Shown: piece after piece, positions 46,582-53,285 of the stretch
How the letters are laid out: every line of letters starts with the position of its first letter
Position numbering within the stretch: the stretch's first letter is position 1
Assembly (NCBI GenBank): GCA_039180025.1
Contig: JBCDDZ010000017.1
Coordinates: forward strand, 1 to 64,000
Length of the DNA stretch: 64,000 nucleotides
From: Algisphaera sp039180025
GTDB taxonomy: Bacteria; Planctomycetota; Phycisphaerae; Phycisphaerales; Phycisphaeraceae
Reading direction: 5' to 3'
The notes under the pieces: model-generated
The model's input: the letters and a program-made list of their open reading frames with translations, nothing else
Database searches by the model: none
What the model was told of the DNA's origin: nothing
Translations under genes and position numbers: made by a program

Positions 46582-48159
46582 TCAACTAACTGCGTTCCAG
46601 TCCAGTCCAAACTTTGCCAAGTATTTCCGTAAACGATCCGCATCGTTGACGGACTTACGTTGTTCACGAGATGCCTGGAACAGCTGTCGTCCCGCTTCAG
46701 AGAGTGAACGAGATGACCGACATACTTCAATCACTTTTGCCAACTGCGCTTGGTCGAACAGGTCGACTCTCGTACCACCAAGCACCTCTTCGACGAGCCG
46801 CTGCTCATCGGTCTCGCCTGAGCGATGCCAGCTGTTTTGAAGACGAGCGATCTCGTCTTCGACCTGATTCACACCAATGCGTCCACCTGGAGCGAGCGTG
46901 GCCATACGCGTTACAGCGGCGGCCAAGTCTCGGAAGTTGGCGGACCATGCTGTCTCACTCGCCAACGCGAATCGCATGAACCTAGCCCTAGCCTCCTTAT
47001 TGAACCGCACCTGGCTACCAGTTTCCTGAGCGATACGGTCAAGCTCGAACTGAAGATTCGGCTCGATATCTGCTCGGCGTTCCGCCAAACCCGGCAGGCG
47101 ATAGGACCAAAGATTGATCCTAGCCAGAAGATCCTCACGGAAGGTCCCTTCCGCCACATCCTTGACTAGGTCGCGATTGGTCCCGCAGATCAACTGGAAC
47201 GAACTACTCACATCCTGATCGCCCCCCAGCGGCATGAACCGCTGCTCCTCGATGGCACGCAGCAGCATCGCCTGCTCGTCTAGCCCAAGCTCACCAACTT
47301 CGTCTAACAACAACAAGCCGTCATCTGCTTCACGGAGCAAGCCCTTGCGATCTGCTGTCGCACCCGTGAACGCACCCTTCTTATGGCCAAAGAGCGTCGA
47401 CATCGATCCGTCCCCGCGCAGTGTGGCACAGTTCACCTCGACGAATCGACCAGTCACCTGCCTCCGCTGGTGCTTGAGTTCGAAGATGCGTTTGGCGAGC
47501 TGTGACTTGCCTGCACCTGTAGGCCCTGTCAGCAAGATTGGATGTGTGCTGTGGATCGCGACGTGTTCGATCTGCTCGATCAGGCGGTTGTAGTTCTTGT
47601 CTTGGGTTTCGATACCGGCCTTAAGGAAGCTAAGCCCTTCAAGCGTCTCTTGCTGGAAGCGCTGCGCAATCCGATCGTACTTCGAAAGGTCAAGATCAAT
47701 GACGCTGTACGATCCTGGGCCACCACGGCCTTTTCGCGGTGGTGAGGTCTGCAGCAACTGAGCCGGGTAGTGCCGCGATTCTGCGAGCAGGAACAGACAG
47801 ATCTGCGCCACGTGTGTGCCGGTCGTGATGTGGAGCAGGTACTCCTCGTGCTCCAGATCAAACGGGTAACCGCGGGCAAAGTCGTGCAGCGCCCCATAGA
47901 CCTCATCAAAGTCCCACGCATCGTCGAACTCGATCAGCTGCCGATTTACTGTCGTCTCCGGCGATACCAAGAGGATGTCCGCTTCAACCTGCTTGGCCAG
48001 ATTTTCAAACTTCGCTTGGTGGAGCAGCTCCACGCGATCGAACAGCAGATCCTCGTGCTGACACACCGATACCGTCGGCCGCCAATGCTCCCAACGCTTG
48101 GGGCCGCTTCCACGGTCCAGGGTGGGCCCAAGAAGCCCAAAGGCAACCCTCTTATTCAT
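46582..48159 (-). CDS. rtcR: RtcR, CARF-domain sigma-54 activator of the RNA repair operon
   Basis: The 525-residue protein has an N-terminal CARF/Rossmann-like sensor domain (about 1-180) with the ligand-loop motif ITTGTHVAQICLFLL. The AAA+ domain shows Walker A GPTGAGKS (212-219), the sigma-54 contact loop GAFTGA (262-267) and Walker B LLLLDEVGEL (around D286, E287). The C-terminus (SLSEAGRQLFQASREQRKSV) is helix-turn-helix-like. RtcR family members bind short oligonucleotides with a 2',3'-cyclic phosphate or tRNA fragments, then activate sigma-54 promoters. It is divergent from the Ro60 gene, whose promoter it should control. Confidence 0.95.
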   Translation of the reverse strand: MNKRVAFGLLGPTLDRGSGPKRWEHWRPTVSVCQHEDLLFDRVELLHQAKFENLAKQVEADILLVSPETTVNRQLIEFDDAWDFDEVYGALHDFARGYPFDLEHEEYLLHITTGTHVAQICLFLLAESRHYPAQLLQTSPPRKGRGGPGSYSVIDLDLSKYDRIAQRFQQETLEGLSFLKAGIETQDKNYNRLIEQIEHVAIHSTHPILLTGPTGAGKSQLAKRIFELKHQRRQVTGRFVEVNCATLRGDGSMSTLFGHKKGAFTGATADRKGLLREADDGLLLLDEVGELGLDEQAMLLRAIEEQRFMPLGGDQDVSSSFQLICGTNRDLVKDVAEGTFREDLLARINLWSYRLPGLAERRADIEPNLQFELDRIAQETGSQVRFNKEARARFMRFALASETAWSANFRDLAAAVTRMATLAPGGRIGVNQVEDEIARLQNSWHRSGETDEQRLVEEVLGGTRVDLFDQAQLAKVIEVCRSSRSLSEAGRQLFQASREQRKSVNDADRLRKYLAKFGLDWNAVS

Positions 48160-48230
48160 ATCTATATTTATAAATTACGATAGTTTTCGCGTCAAATATA
48201 CGATTTAATTCTGACTCTAAATCGGCCGTC

Positions 48231-48269
48231 AGGAAATTTTAATTTCCTTAAATATTTGTTAGTAAATAT
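48231..48269. promoter_or_regulatory. Two adjacent dyads, candidate RtcR upstream activating sites
   Basis: AGGAAAT (48231-48237) and ATTTCCT (48242-48248) form an inverted repeat, as do ATATTT (48252-48257) and AAATAT (48264-48269). They lie about 35-75 bp upstream of the sigma-54 promoter, within the distance at which enhancer-binding activators work. The region is AT-rich, so chance dyads are possible. Confidence 0.4.
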
Positions 48270-48301
48270 CTTGAGACTTTTTTTGATTCTCTCGATTTTC
48301 T

Positions 48302-48318
48302 TTGGCACAACCCATGCC
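48302..48318 (+). promoter_or_regulatory. Sigma-54 promoter of the RNA repair operon
   Basis: TTGGCACAACCCATGCC contains the invariant GG (48304-48305) and GC (48316-48317) with exactly 10 nt between them, matching the -24/-12 consensus TGGCAC-N5-TTGC closely. Transcription would start near 48329, about 53 bp before the Ro60 start codon. With RtcR encoded next door, this is the expected control element. Confidence 0.85.
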
Positions 48319-48381
48319 TCTATCTCACCAGCGTACAAAGCATGACCCCACCAATTGGCTGAACTACGAAAGGAAATCACC

Positions 48382-49968
48382 ATGGCAAACAAGACCCTCT
48401 TCAAGTCGCTTAAAGGCAAGCTGGCACCCAAGGCCGACACGGTCAACGAGGCCGGCGGCACCGCTTACGCCCTCACCGTAGAGCACGCGTTGGCTCAGTA
48501 CGCGGTGACCGGTTGCCTCAACGGCACGTTCTACGCGTCGGCCGATGACCAGCTGGCCAAGATCCTTGGCCTGTGTGAAAAGGTCTCGCCCGAGTTCATC
48601 GCCCGCACCGCGCTGTACGCACGCCAGCACGGTTACATGAAAGACCTGCCGGCCCTGTTGTGTGCGGTCCTGTCCGTGAAGGGCCCGGGCCTGTTGGCCG
48701 AGGTGTTTGATCGTGTGATCGACAACCCGAAGATGCTGCGTAACTTTGTGCAGATCATGCGTAGCGGCGTGGTTGGCCGTAAGTCTCTGGGTTCGCTGCC
48801 TAAGCGGCTGATCCTGCAGTGGCTGGAAGGCCATAGCGATGAACAGATCTTCTTCGGCTCAGTCGGCAACGCCCCGTCGCTGGCAGACGTCATCAAGATG
48901 GTTCACCCGAAGCCCAAGTCGGCATCGCGAGAAGCGTTGTACGGCTACCTGATCGGTCGGCCGATCGATGGCGAGAAGCTGCCGGATATCGTGAAACAGT
49001 TCGAGGCCTATAAGTCCGCCGAGGATCGTCGGCTGGTGGAGACGCCGGACGTGCCGTTCCAGATGCTGACCGGCCTGGAGTTGAGCGACTGGGAATGGAA
49101 GGCGATTGCGCGTCACGCCCCGCGGCAAATGACCCGCATGAACCTGAACACCTTCCAGCGTCACGGCGTGTTCCAAGACAAGGAGCTCACCAAGTGGGTG
49201 ACCAACCGGCTGCGGGACGCGCACCTGATCCGTAAGGCGAAGGTGTTCCCGTACCAGCTGCTGGCGGCCTACACCGCGAGCCGCCAGGCCCTGCCGAACA
49301 AGGTGTCCGATGCATTGCAGGACGCGATGGAGATCGCGCTGGAAAACGTTCCGGCGATCAATGGTCGTGTCATCGTGTGCCCGGACGTGTCCGGTTCGAT
49401 GCACTCCCCGGCGACGGGTTACCGTAAGGGCTCGTCCTCCGCGGTCCGGTGCATCGATATCGCGGCACTGGTCGCGGCGGCACTGCTGCGGAAGAACGCG
49501 GACACCCTGGTCCTGCCTTTCGAGTCGGATGTTGTGACCGGCAAGAAGGCTCGGCTGAACCCGCGTGACTCGGTGATGACCAACGCCCATAAGCTCGCGT
49601 CGCTGCCTTGCGGCGGCACGAACTGCTCGGCCCCGCTGCACTACCTGAACCAGCGGCAAGAGCAGGGTGACCTGGTGATCTACGTCTCCGACAACGAGTC
49701 GTGGATCGACAGCCGGCACTACGGTCACTGGGGCGGTGGTTCGACGCAGACCATGCGGCAGTGGGAGCTGTTTAAGCAGCGCAACAAGACCGCGAAGATG
49801 GTTTGCATCGACATCCAGCCTTACGGATCGACCCAGGCCAAGGAACGCGATGACATCATCAACGTCGGGGGTTTCTCCGACCAGGTGTTTAAGCTCATCG
49901 CGACCGTGGCGAACGGAGAGTCGACCAAGGATCACTGGGCGAAGCAGATTGCGGCCATGAGCCTTTAG
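48382..49968 (+). CDS. rsr: Ro60 orthologue (Rsr), TROVE-domain RNA-binding ring protein
   Basis: The 528-residue protein has the TROVE domain (about 1-320; YALTVEHALAQYAVTGCLNG, ALYARQHGYMKDLPALLCAV) built from HEAT-like repeats, and a C-terminal vWFA domain with the MIDAS motif CPDVSGSMHS. Ro60 forms a ring that holds misfolded RNA ends in its cavity and Y RNA on its outer face. The start is ATG 48382 with AAGGAAA at 48370-48376; a TTG start at 48355 is less likely. It is the first gene after the sigma-54 promoter and is followed at once by the Y RNA array. Confidence 0.95.
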   Translation: MANKTLFKSLKGKLAPKADTVNEAGGTAYALTVEHALAQYAVTGCLNGTFYASADDQLAKILGLCEKVSPEFIARTALYARQHGYMKDLPALLCAVLSVKGPGLLAEVFDRVIDNPKMLRNFVQIMRSGVVGRKSLGSLPKRLILQWLEGHSDEQIFFGSVGNAPSLADVIKMVHPKPKSASREALYGYLIGRPIDGEKLPDIVKQFEAYKSAEDRRLVETPDVPFQMLTGLELSDWEWKAIARHAPRQMTRMNLNTFQRHGVFQDKELTKWVTNRLRDAHLIRKAKVFPYQLLAAYTASRQALPNKVSDALQDAMEIALENVPAINGRVIVCPDVSGSMHSPATGYRKGSSSAVRCIDIAALVAAALLRKNADTLVLPFESDVVTGKKARLNPRDSVMTNAHKLASLPCGGTNCSAPLHYLNQRQEQGDLVIYVSDNESWIDSRHYGHWGGGSTQTMRQWELFKQRNKTAKMVCIDIQPYGSTQAKERDDIINVGGFSDQVFKLIATVANGESTKDHWAKQIAAMSL

Positions 49969-49979
49969 ACAATTTGGAG

Positions 49980-50013
49980 CGTTGACGTCGTCGATAGATG
50001 GCGTCAACGTTTA
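49980..50013 (+). terminator. Stem-loop after rsr
   Basis: CGTTGACG (49980-49987) pairs with CGTCAACG (50002-50009) over 8 bp, followed by TTTAC. It lies 11 nt after the rsr stop. The short U-run suggests a weak terminator or an RNA-processing stop that separates the mRNA from the Y RNA array. Confidence 0.5.
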
Positions 50014-50049
50014 CCCCCGGAAGCTTCCGGGCTTCCGGGCTTCCGGGGG
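50014..50049 (+). repeat. Long hairpin with three CTTCCGGG copies, abutting the first Y RNA
   Basis: CCCCCGGAAG (50014-50023) is the exact complement of CTTCCGGGGG (50040-50049); two more copies of CTTCCGGG (50024-50031, 50032-50039) lie between. The extra copies let the left arm pair with any of three partners, so the hairpin can slide. It ends one base before the first Y RNA helix and could be a processing signal or an alternative structure. Confidence 0.75.
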
Positions 50050-50050
50050 T

Positions 50051-50125
50051 GGCCGAATGCCGTGGTGACTACATCCACTTTGTTAAAAAACAAAACGACG
50101 TCTCCGCAACTCTTGTCGGCTTTTT
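50051..50125 (+). ncRNA. Y RNA unit a (no tRNA-like domain)
   Basis: Helix I: GGCCGA (50051-50056) with TCGGCT (50116-50121), then a T-run (50121-50125). Helix II: GTGGTGAC (50062-50069) with GTCTCCGC (50100-50107), one mismatch. The 5' side has CGA-AUGCC and ACUACAU; the 3' side reads CUUG-UCGGC before the U-run. This matches the organisation of Y RNAs, where animal examples have GGUCCGA...CUUGACUAG...UUUU. The distal end is a small hairpin around TTGTTAAAAAACAA. It is the shortest unit, resembling a minimal Ro-binding Y RNA with its own terminator-like end. Confidence 0.75.
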
Positions 50126-50145
50126 ACAAGTGAATACGAATGTGA

Positions 50146-50299
50146 GCATCGGCGAATGCTGGACAGACTACACGGTGAGAGCACCTGCCCCCCCCGGAAG
50201 GGCTAGCAGGAGGTCCCCGGTTCGAATCTCGGGTCGCGCCCCGCAAGGGAACGCGGTAGCTCAGTAAAAAAATGTCTGCCCGACGGTTGTCGTCGATGT
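50146..50299 (+). ncRNA. Y RNA unit b with a permuted tRNA-like domain broken in the D loop
   Basis: Helix I: GCATCGGCGA (50146-50155) with TCGTCGATGT (50290-50299), 10 bp including two G-U pairs. Helix II: GGACAGAC (50161-50168) with GTCTGCCC (50274-50281), one mismatch. Between them GGTGAGAGCACCTGC begins a tRNA 3' part: anticodon-stem halves CCTGC/GCAGG around an expanded 17-nt loop, AGGTC, and a T loop TTCGAAT. TCGCG and CGCGG then close an acceptor-like stem over CCC-CGCAA-GGG, followed by TAGCTCAGT. Joined end to end in normal order, TAGCTCAGT plus GGTGAGAGCACC recreates a tRNA D arm, so the break is in the D loop. Confidence 0.75.
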
Positions 50300-50316
50300 T
50301 CGGCTTAAACAAATGG

Positions 50317-50425
50317 CGGTGAATGCTGCTGGGAGTACATGGCAACGCCTTCGGGCTAGCGGGTTCGAACCCCGCCCCGACTCGCAATGTTGCGAATCGG
50401 GATCTCCCCGCACCCCTTGTCACCG
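50317..50425 (+). ncRNA. Y RNA unit c with a T arm and long hairpin only
   Basis: Helix I: CGGTGA (50317-50322) with TCACCG (50420-50425). Helix II: GGGAG (50331-50335) with CTCCC (50404-50408). The 5' side has GA-AUGCU and AGUACAU; the 3' side has CCCUUG-UCACC. The distal domain keeps a perfect T arm, GCGGG-TTCGAAC-CCCGC (50359-50375). The acceptor-like part is a longer hairpin, CCCGA-C-TCGCAA/TTGCGA-A-TCGGG (50376-50401), and no D arm follows. It looks like a tRNA-like domain reduced to half. Confidence 0.72.
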
Positions 50426-50434
50426 ATTGGAACA

Positions 50435-50569
50435 GGTAACGAATACCGGTGGAACTACATGTCCAAATCATCCTGGTTGTGGGTTCGAGTCCCACCAGCT
50501 CCATTGCAACACACGGGGCTGTAGCTCAAAAGGTAGAGCAGGCACGTTTCATCAATGATCGTCGTTACC
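50435..50569 (+). ncRNA. Y RNA unit d with complete permuted tRNA-like domain
   Basis: Helix I: GGTAACGA (50435-50442) with TCGTTACC (50562-50569), 8 of 8 pairs. Helix II: GGTGGAAC (50448-50455) with GTTTCATC (50546-50553), 8 pairs including two G-U. The distal domain reads T arm GTGGG-TTCGAGT-CCCAC (50479-50495), acceptor 3' strand CAGCTCC (50496-50502), a 12-nt loop, acceptor 5' strand GGGGCTG (50515-50521; 7 bp, one G-U), TA, and D arm GCTC-AAAAGGTA-GAGC (50524-50539). This is a tRNA elbow with the acceptor closed by a loop and the anticodon arm replaced by the Y body, like the tRNA mimic of bacterial YrlA RNAs. Confidence 0.8.
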
Positions 50570-50616
50570 CTTTAAACAACCGTGGCCGGTGGCTCACCTA
50601 GCCGCCCGCCACCTTC

Positions 50617-50741
50617 GGCGAATACCGGGGAACTACATGGGAACCAGAGGTTGCGGGTTCGAATCCCGTCGATCCGGTGAAAGCCGGCGTAGCTCAACTG
50701 GATAGAGCGCCGGTAAAAACGTTTCTCCAACCCTTGTCGCC
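50617..50741 (+). ncRNA. Y RNA unit e with complete permuted tRNA-like domain
   Basis: Helix I: GGCGA (50617-50621) with TCGCC (50737-50741). Helix II: GGGGAA (50627-50632) with TTCTCC (50723-50728), one G-U pair. The 5' side has CGA-AUACC and ACUACAU; the 3' side has CCCUUG-UCGCC then ACUUUU. The tRNA-like domain has T arm GCGGG-TTCGAAT-CCCGT (50653-50669), an acceptor-like stem CG-AT-CCGG / CCGG-CG with a two-base bulge and hexaloop TGAAAG, TA, and D arm GCTC-AACTGGATA-GAGC (50692-50708). A GGTGGC/GCCACC hairpin (50588-50613) precedes the unit. It ends about 24 nt before the rtcB start. Confidence 0.78.
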
Positions 50742-50764
50742 ACTTTTCAAAATCGCTATTAACC

Positions 50765-52300
50765 ATGAGACTCGCCATGACTGAACAAACCACCAAAACA
50801 AAGCAAGACAGCCCCTTCGTCCCCACCGGCGAAGCGACCGCGATCCTGCCGCTGCCCGACGACCGCAAGCCCATCACCGTCATCGGCACCGAGGCAATCC
50901 GCCAAACCTTTGATGACGTCTGCATCCAGCAGGCGATCAACTCGCGCATGGCACCGGGCGTCGAAGAGTTCGTCCTCAACCCCGATGCACACCTCGGCTA
51001 CGGCGCGCCCGTCGGCTGCGCGATGGCCTCGCCGACACACATCTACCCCGGTCCCGTCGGCGTCGATATCAAGTGCTCGATGTCGCTGCTACAGCTCGAC
51101 CTGCCCGAAGACCAGATCACCGACAAGCAGTCCCGCCGCGCTCTGCTCAACGCAATCTGTGAGCGCACCCCCACCGGGGCAGGCAAGGGCCAGCGCCAAG
51201 CACCGAAGTCCCGCCAGGTCCACGAGCAGATGGGCCGCATCCTCGCTGCAGAAGGCGCGACCAAGCAGGTCTGCGAGATGCTGGGCATCCCACGTTCTTG
51301 GCGACACCGCTGCGAAGACTCGGCACACGCCGGCCACGATGGAACACACGACGCCCTATACAACCGCCTCGACATGCTGCGCGAAACCGGCGCTTTCCCT
51401 GCATTCGGTAACAAGGTCACCCAGCTCGGGTCCTACGGCGGCGGCAATCACTTCGGTGAGTGCGAGATCGTTCGCGTCGCCCCCGGAATGGAAGACACCG
51501 CGGCGGCGTTTGGGCTCAAAGACAAGCACGTCGCGTTCCTGTCGCACTGCGGCTCGCGCGGCTTCGGCCACAACCTGGCTATGGGTCAGTTCAAGGCCCT
51601 GCAAGGAAAGTTCGACCGGTGGTCCATCCCTTATCCCGGTATGAACCGGCACGGCAAAGGCGACCGCGAGCTGTGCTACGCCCCACTGGGAACGCCCGAG
51701 GCCGACGCCTACATCGACGACATGTCGCTGGGCGCAAACTTTGCAACGCTCAACCACCTGCTGATCAACGCGCTGGTCCTCGAAGCCTTTCAGGAGGTCT
51801 TCCCCGGCGTCAAGGGTGAACTGGTGTACTTCATCAGCCACAACATCGCACGCCAGGAGATCGTGAACAACAAGCCCATGTGGGTGATGCGGAAGGGCGC
51901 AACCCGTGCTTTCCCCGCCAGCCACCACGCGCTCAAGGAAACCCCATTCGAAAATACCGGCCACCCGATCCTCCTGCCTGGCGACCCCCAGCGTGGTTCG
52001 GCCGTCATGGTCGCCAACGAGGGCGCGAGCCAGTCGCTGTACTCCGTCAACCACGGAGCCGGTCGTATCCTCGGCCGCAAGAATGCGATCCGTACGCTTG
52101 ACCAGAAGTCGATCGATCAGTCCTTCGACGAGATGGACATCTTGACCAACTGCCGCCAGTACCCCCGCGACGAAGCCCCGGCGGCGTATAAGGATTTCGA
52201 CGAGGTTCTGCGTTCCGTGAAGACCGCGGGCCTGGCAAGCGAAGTCGCGCGGCTGAAGGCGCGGTTTGTGATTAAAGATGCCAGCAAGGCGGATGACTAG
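50765..52300 (+). CDS. rtcB: RNA ligase RtcB (GTP-dependent, 3'-phosphate/5'-OH)
   Basis: The 511-residue protein has the RtcB active site in order: NPDAHLGYGAPVG, the metal cysteine in GVDIKCSM, GGGNHFGECE, FLSHCGSRGFGHNLA, SHNIARQE, and SVNHGAGRILGRK with the histidine that accepts GMP. It joins RNA 3'-phosphate or 2',3'-cyclic phosphate ends to 5'-OH ends, as in tRNA repair. The start is 50765 (MRLAMTEQ) or 50777 (MTEQTTKT); neither has a strong Shine-Dalgarno sequence. The gene ends one base before the HEPN-like gene, in one operon. Confidence 0.96.
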   Translation: MRLAMTEQTTKTKQDSPFVPTGEATAILPLPDDRKPITVIGTEAIRQTFDDVCIQQAINSRMAPGVEEFVLNPDAHLGYGAPVGCAMASPTHIYPGPVGVDIKCSMSLLQLDLPEDQITDKQSRRALLNAICERTPTGAGKGQRQAPKSRQVHEQMGRILAAEGATKQVCEMLGIPRSWRHRCEDSAHAGHDGTHDALYNRLDMLRETGAFPAFGNKVTQLGSYGGGNHFGECEIVRVAPGMEDTAAAFGLKDKHVAFLSHCGSRGFGHNLAMGQFKALQGKFDRWSIPYPGMNRHGKGDRELCYAPLGTPEADAYIDDMSLGANFATLNHLLINALVLEAFQEVFPGVKGELVYFISHNIARQEIVNNKPMWVMRKGATRAFPASHHALKETPFENTGHPILLPGDPQRGSAVMVANEGASQSLYSVNHGAGRILGRKNAIRTLDQKSIDQSFDEMDILTNCRQYPRDEAPAAYKDFDEVLRSVKTAGLASEVARLKARFVIKDASKADD

Positions 52301-52301
52301 T

Positions 52302-53282
52302 ATGCAGATTTACTACCAAATCATTGAACAGCTAGATTTAGCAGCCAATCAATATATCGTCGAAGGAAGTAACTATGCCAGATTCTGTCTGATCTTAACT
52401 GACAATGCTATTGAGTTAATGTTACAAGAAGAGGCATCCAAAATCGCAAGTCTTGACGAATCTGGAGGATGGATTCGCCCTCCCCAATACTCAAAGGAAG
52501 CGAGAAAAAAGGCAACCAATGGGAACTTTCATGATAAGAATGATTTTTGCCTTGAAGCCGGCAAGATCAGTACTGAAGAACATGACTTCATAAAAATCGC
52601 ACACAAATTTAGAAATGACCTATATCACTCCGGAGTTGTCCACCAGAATTTCTGCAAAACTCTAGCGTGGTATTACCACGATTTAGCATGCCAATTATTA
52701 CCTCGCCTATCAGGTTTTGGCTTCTCTTGGGGTTCTAATGATGAAATATCAGAAACAATTAAATCATACACAACAGAATTTGGACTGAACTTTGAAAACC
52801 CCCAAAAGGATCTTGATTCGGTTTCGCGAAAGCTGTCACTACTCAAACTCCAGCAGTGTGAACCACTGCCCAAGGTACTGAGCCAATCAATCCTGAAGGA
52901 TTTCGAAAGTACTCAATACTCCCTGGATTTCTTAGTTTCAGACAACTTCTCAGGATACAACCAGTCAAAAATCATCTATGAGTTGCAGCTTATTGATTGC
53001 CTTCAAAATACTGACCTATCCAAAATAAAGACTCCGAAAGATTGGGTGAAGCATAGAGAAGTGTATGAACAAAAATGGACACCAAAGTACAAGCGTAATC
53101 CAATTCCTCGTTGGAATAAGAGAGCAATTCAGATTGAAAAATTAACGGATAATAGCCGAGCATTGAATAAGTTTGACCAACTCCGGATTGATTCGCGTTG
53201 GTTTAGCAAGTTAGTCGGTGAAGCGGCAATTGCGCTTGATGGGGAAATTCAGATGCAATTTGACGCATATCGGGGTAAATGA
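52302..53282 (+). CDS. AT-rich HEPN-like protein within the RNA repair operon
   Basis: The 326-residue protein is unlike its neighbours: its DNA is much AT-richer and its codons differ. Its N-terminal part is helical (ARFCLILTDNAIELMLQEEA). Residues 104-109 read RNDLYH in the context IAHKFRNDLYHSGVV, the Rx4H signature of HEPN RNases, flanked by helices as in that family. The C-terminal half (about 180-326) is unrecognised. It sits one base after rtcB and three bases before rtcA, so co-expression is likely. ATG 52302 (MQIYYQII) is chosen; in-frame ATGs at 52278 and 52293 overlap rtcB. It could cut RNA, or may be an inactive binding module; this is inference. Confidence 0.65.
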   Translation: MQIYYQIIEQLDLAANQYIVEGSNYARFCLILTDNAIELMLQEEASKIASLDESGGWIRPPQYSKEARKKATNGNFHDKNDFCLEAGKISTEEHDFIKIAHKFRNDLYHSGVVHQNFCKTLAWYYHDLACQLLPRLSGFGFSWGSNDEISETIKSYTTEFGLNFENPQKDLDSVSRKLSLLKLQQCEPLPKVLSQSILKDFESTQYSLDFLVSDNFSGYNQSKIIYELQLIDCLQNTDLSKIKTPKDWVKHREVYEQKWTPKYKRNPIPRWNKRAIQIEKLTDNSRALNKFDQLRIDSRWFSKLVGEAAIALDGEIQMQFDAYRGK

Positions 53283-53285
53283 CAG

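Noticed and set aside
48355..48381. TTG start for the Ro60 gene
   Set aside because: ATG 48382 has AAGGAAA at a good distance and gives the usual short N-terminus. The TTG start adds nine residues that include the ribosome-binding site.
50051..50125. Known self-cleaving ribozymes (hammerhead, twister, pistol) around the repeated UACA motif
   Set aside because: The recurring GAAU and UACA motifs invited this idea because RtcB joins ribozyme-type ends, but the conserved cores of those ribozymes are not present.
50124..50504. Minus-strand frame starting MELVGLEPTT over the Y RNA array
   Set aside because: VGLEPTT-type peptides are a known artefact of translating tRNA T arms backwards (GGTTCGAGTCCC). 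It supports tRNA-like RNA here, not a protein.
50171..50710. Canonical tRNA genes in the array
   Set aside because: T arms and D arms are present, but always in the permuted order, without usable 7-nt anticodon loops or a normal 5' to 3' acceptor arrangement. They are better explained as Y RNA heads.
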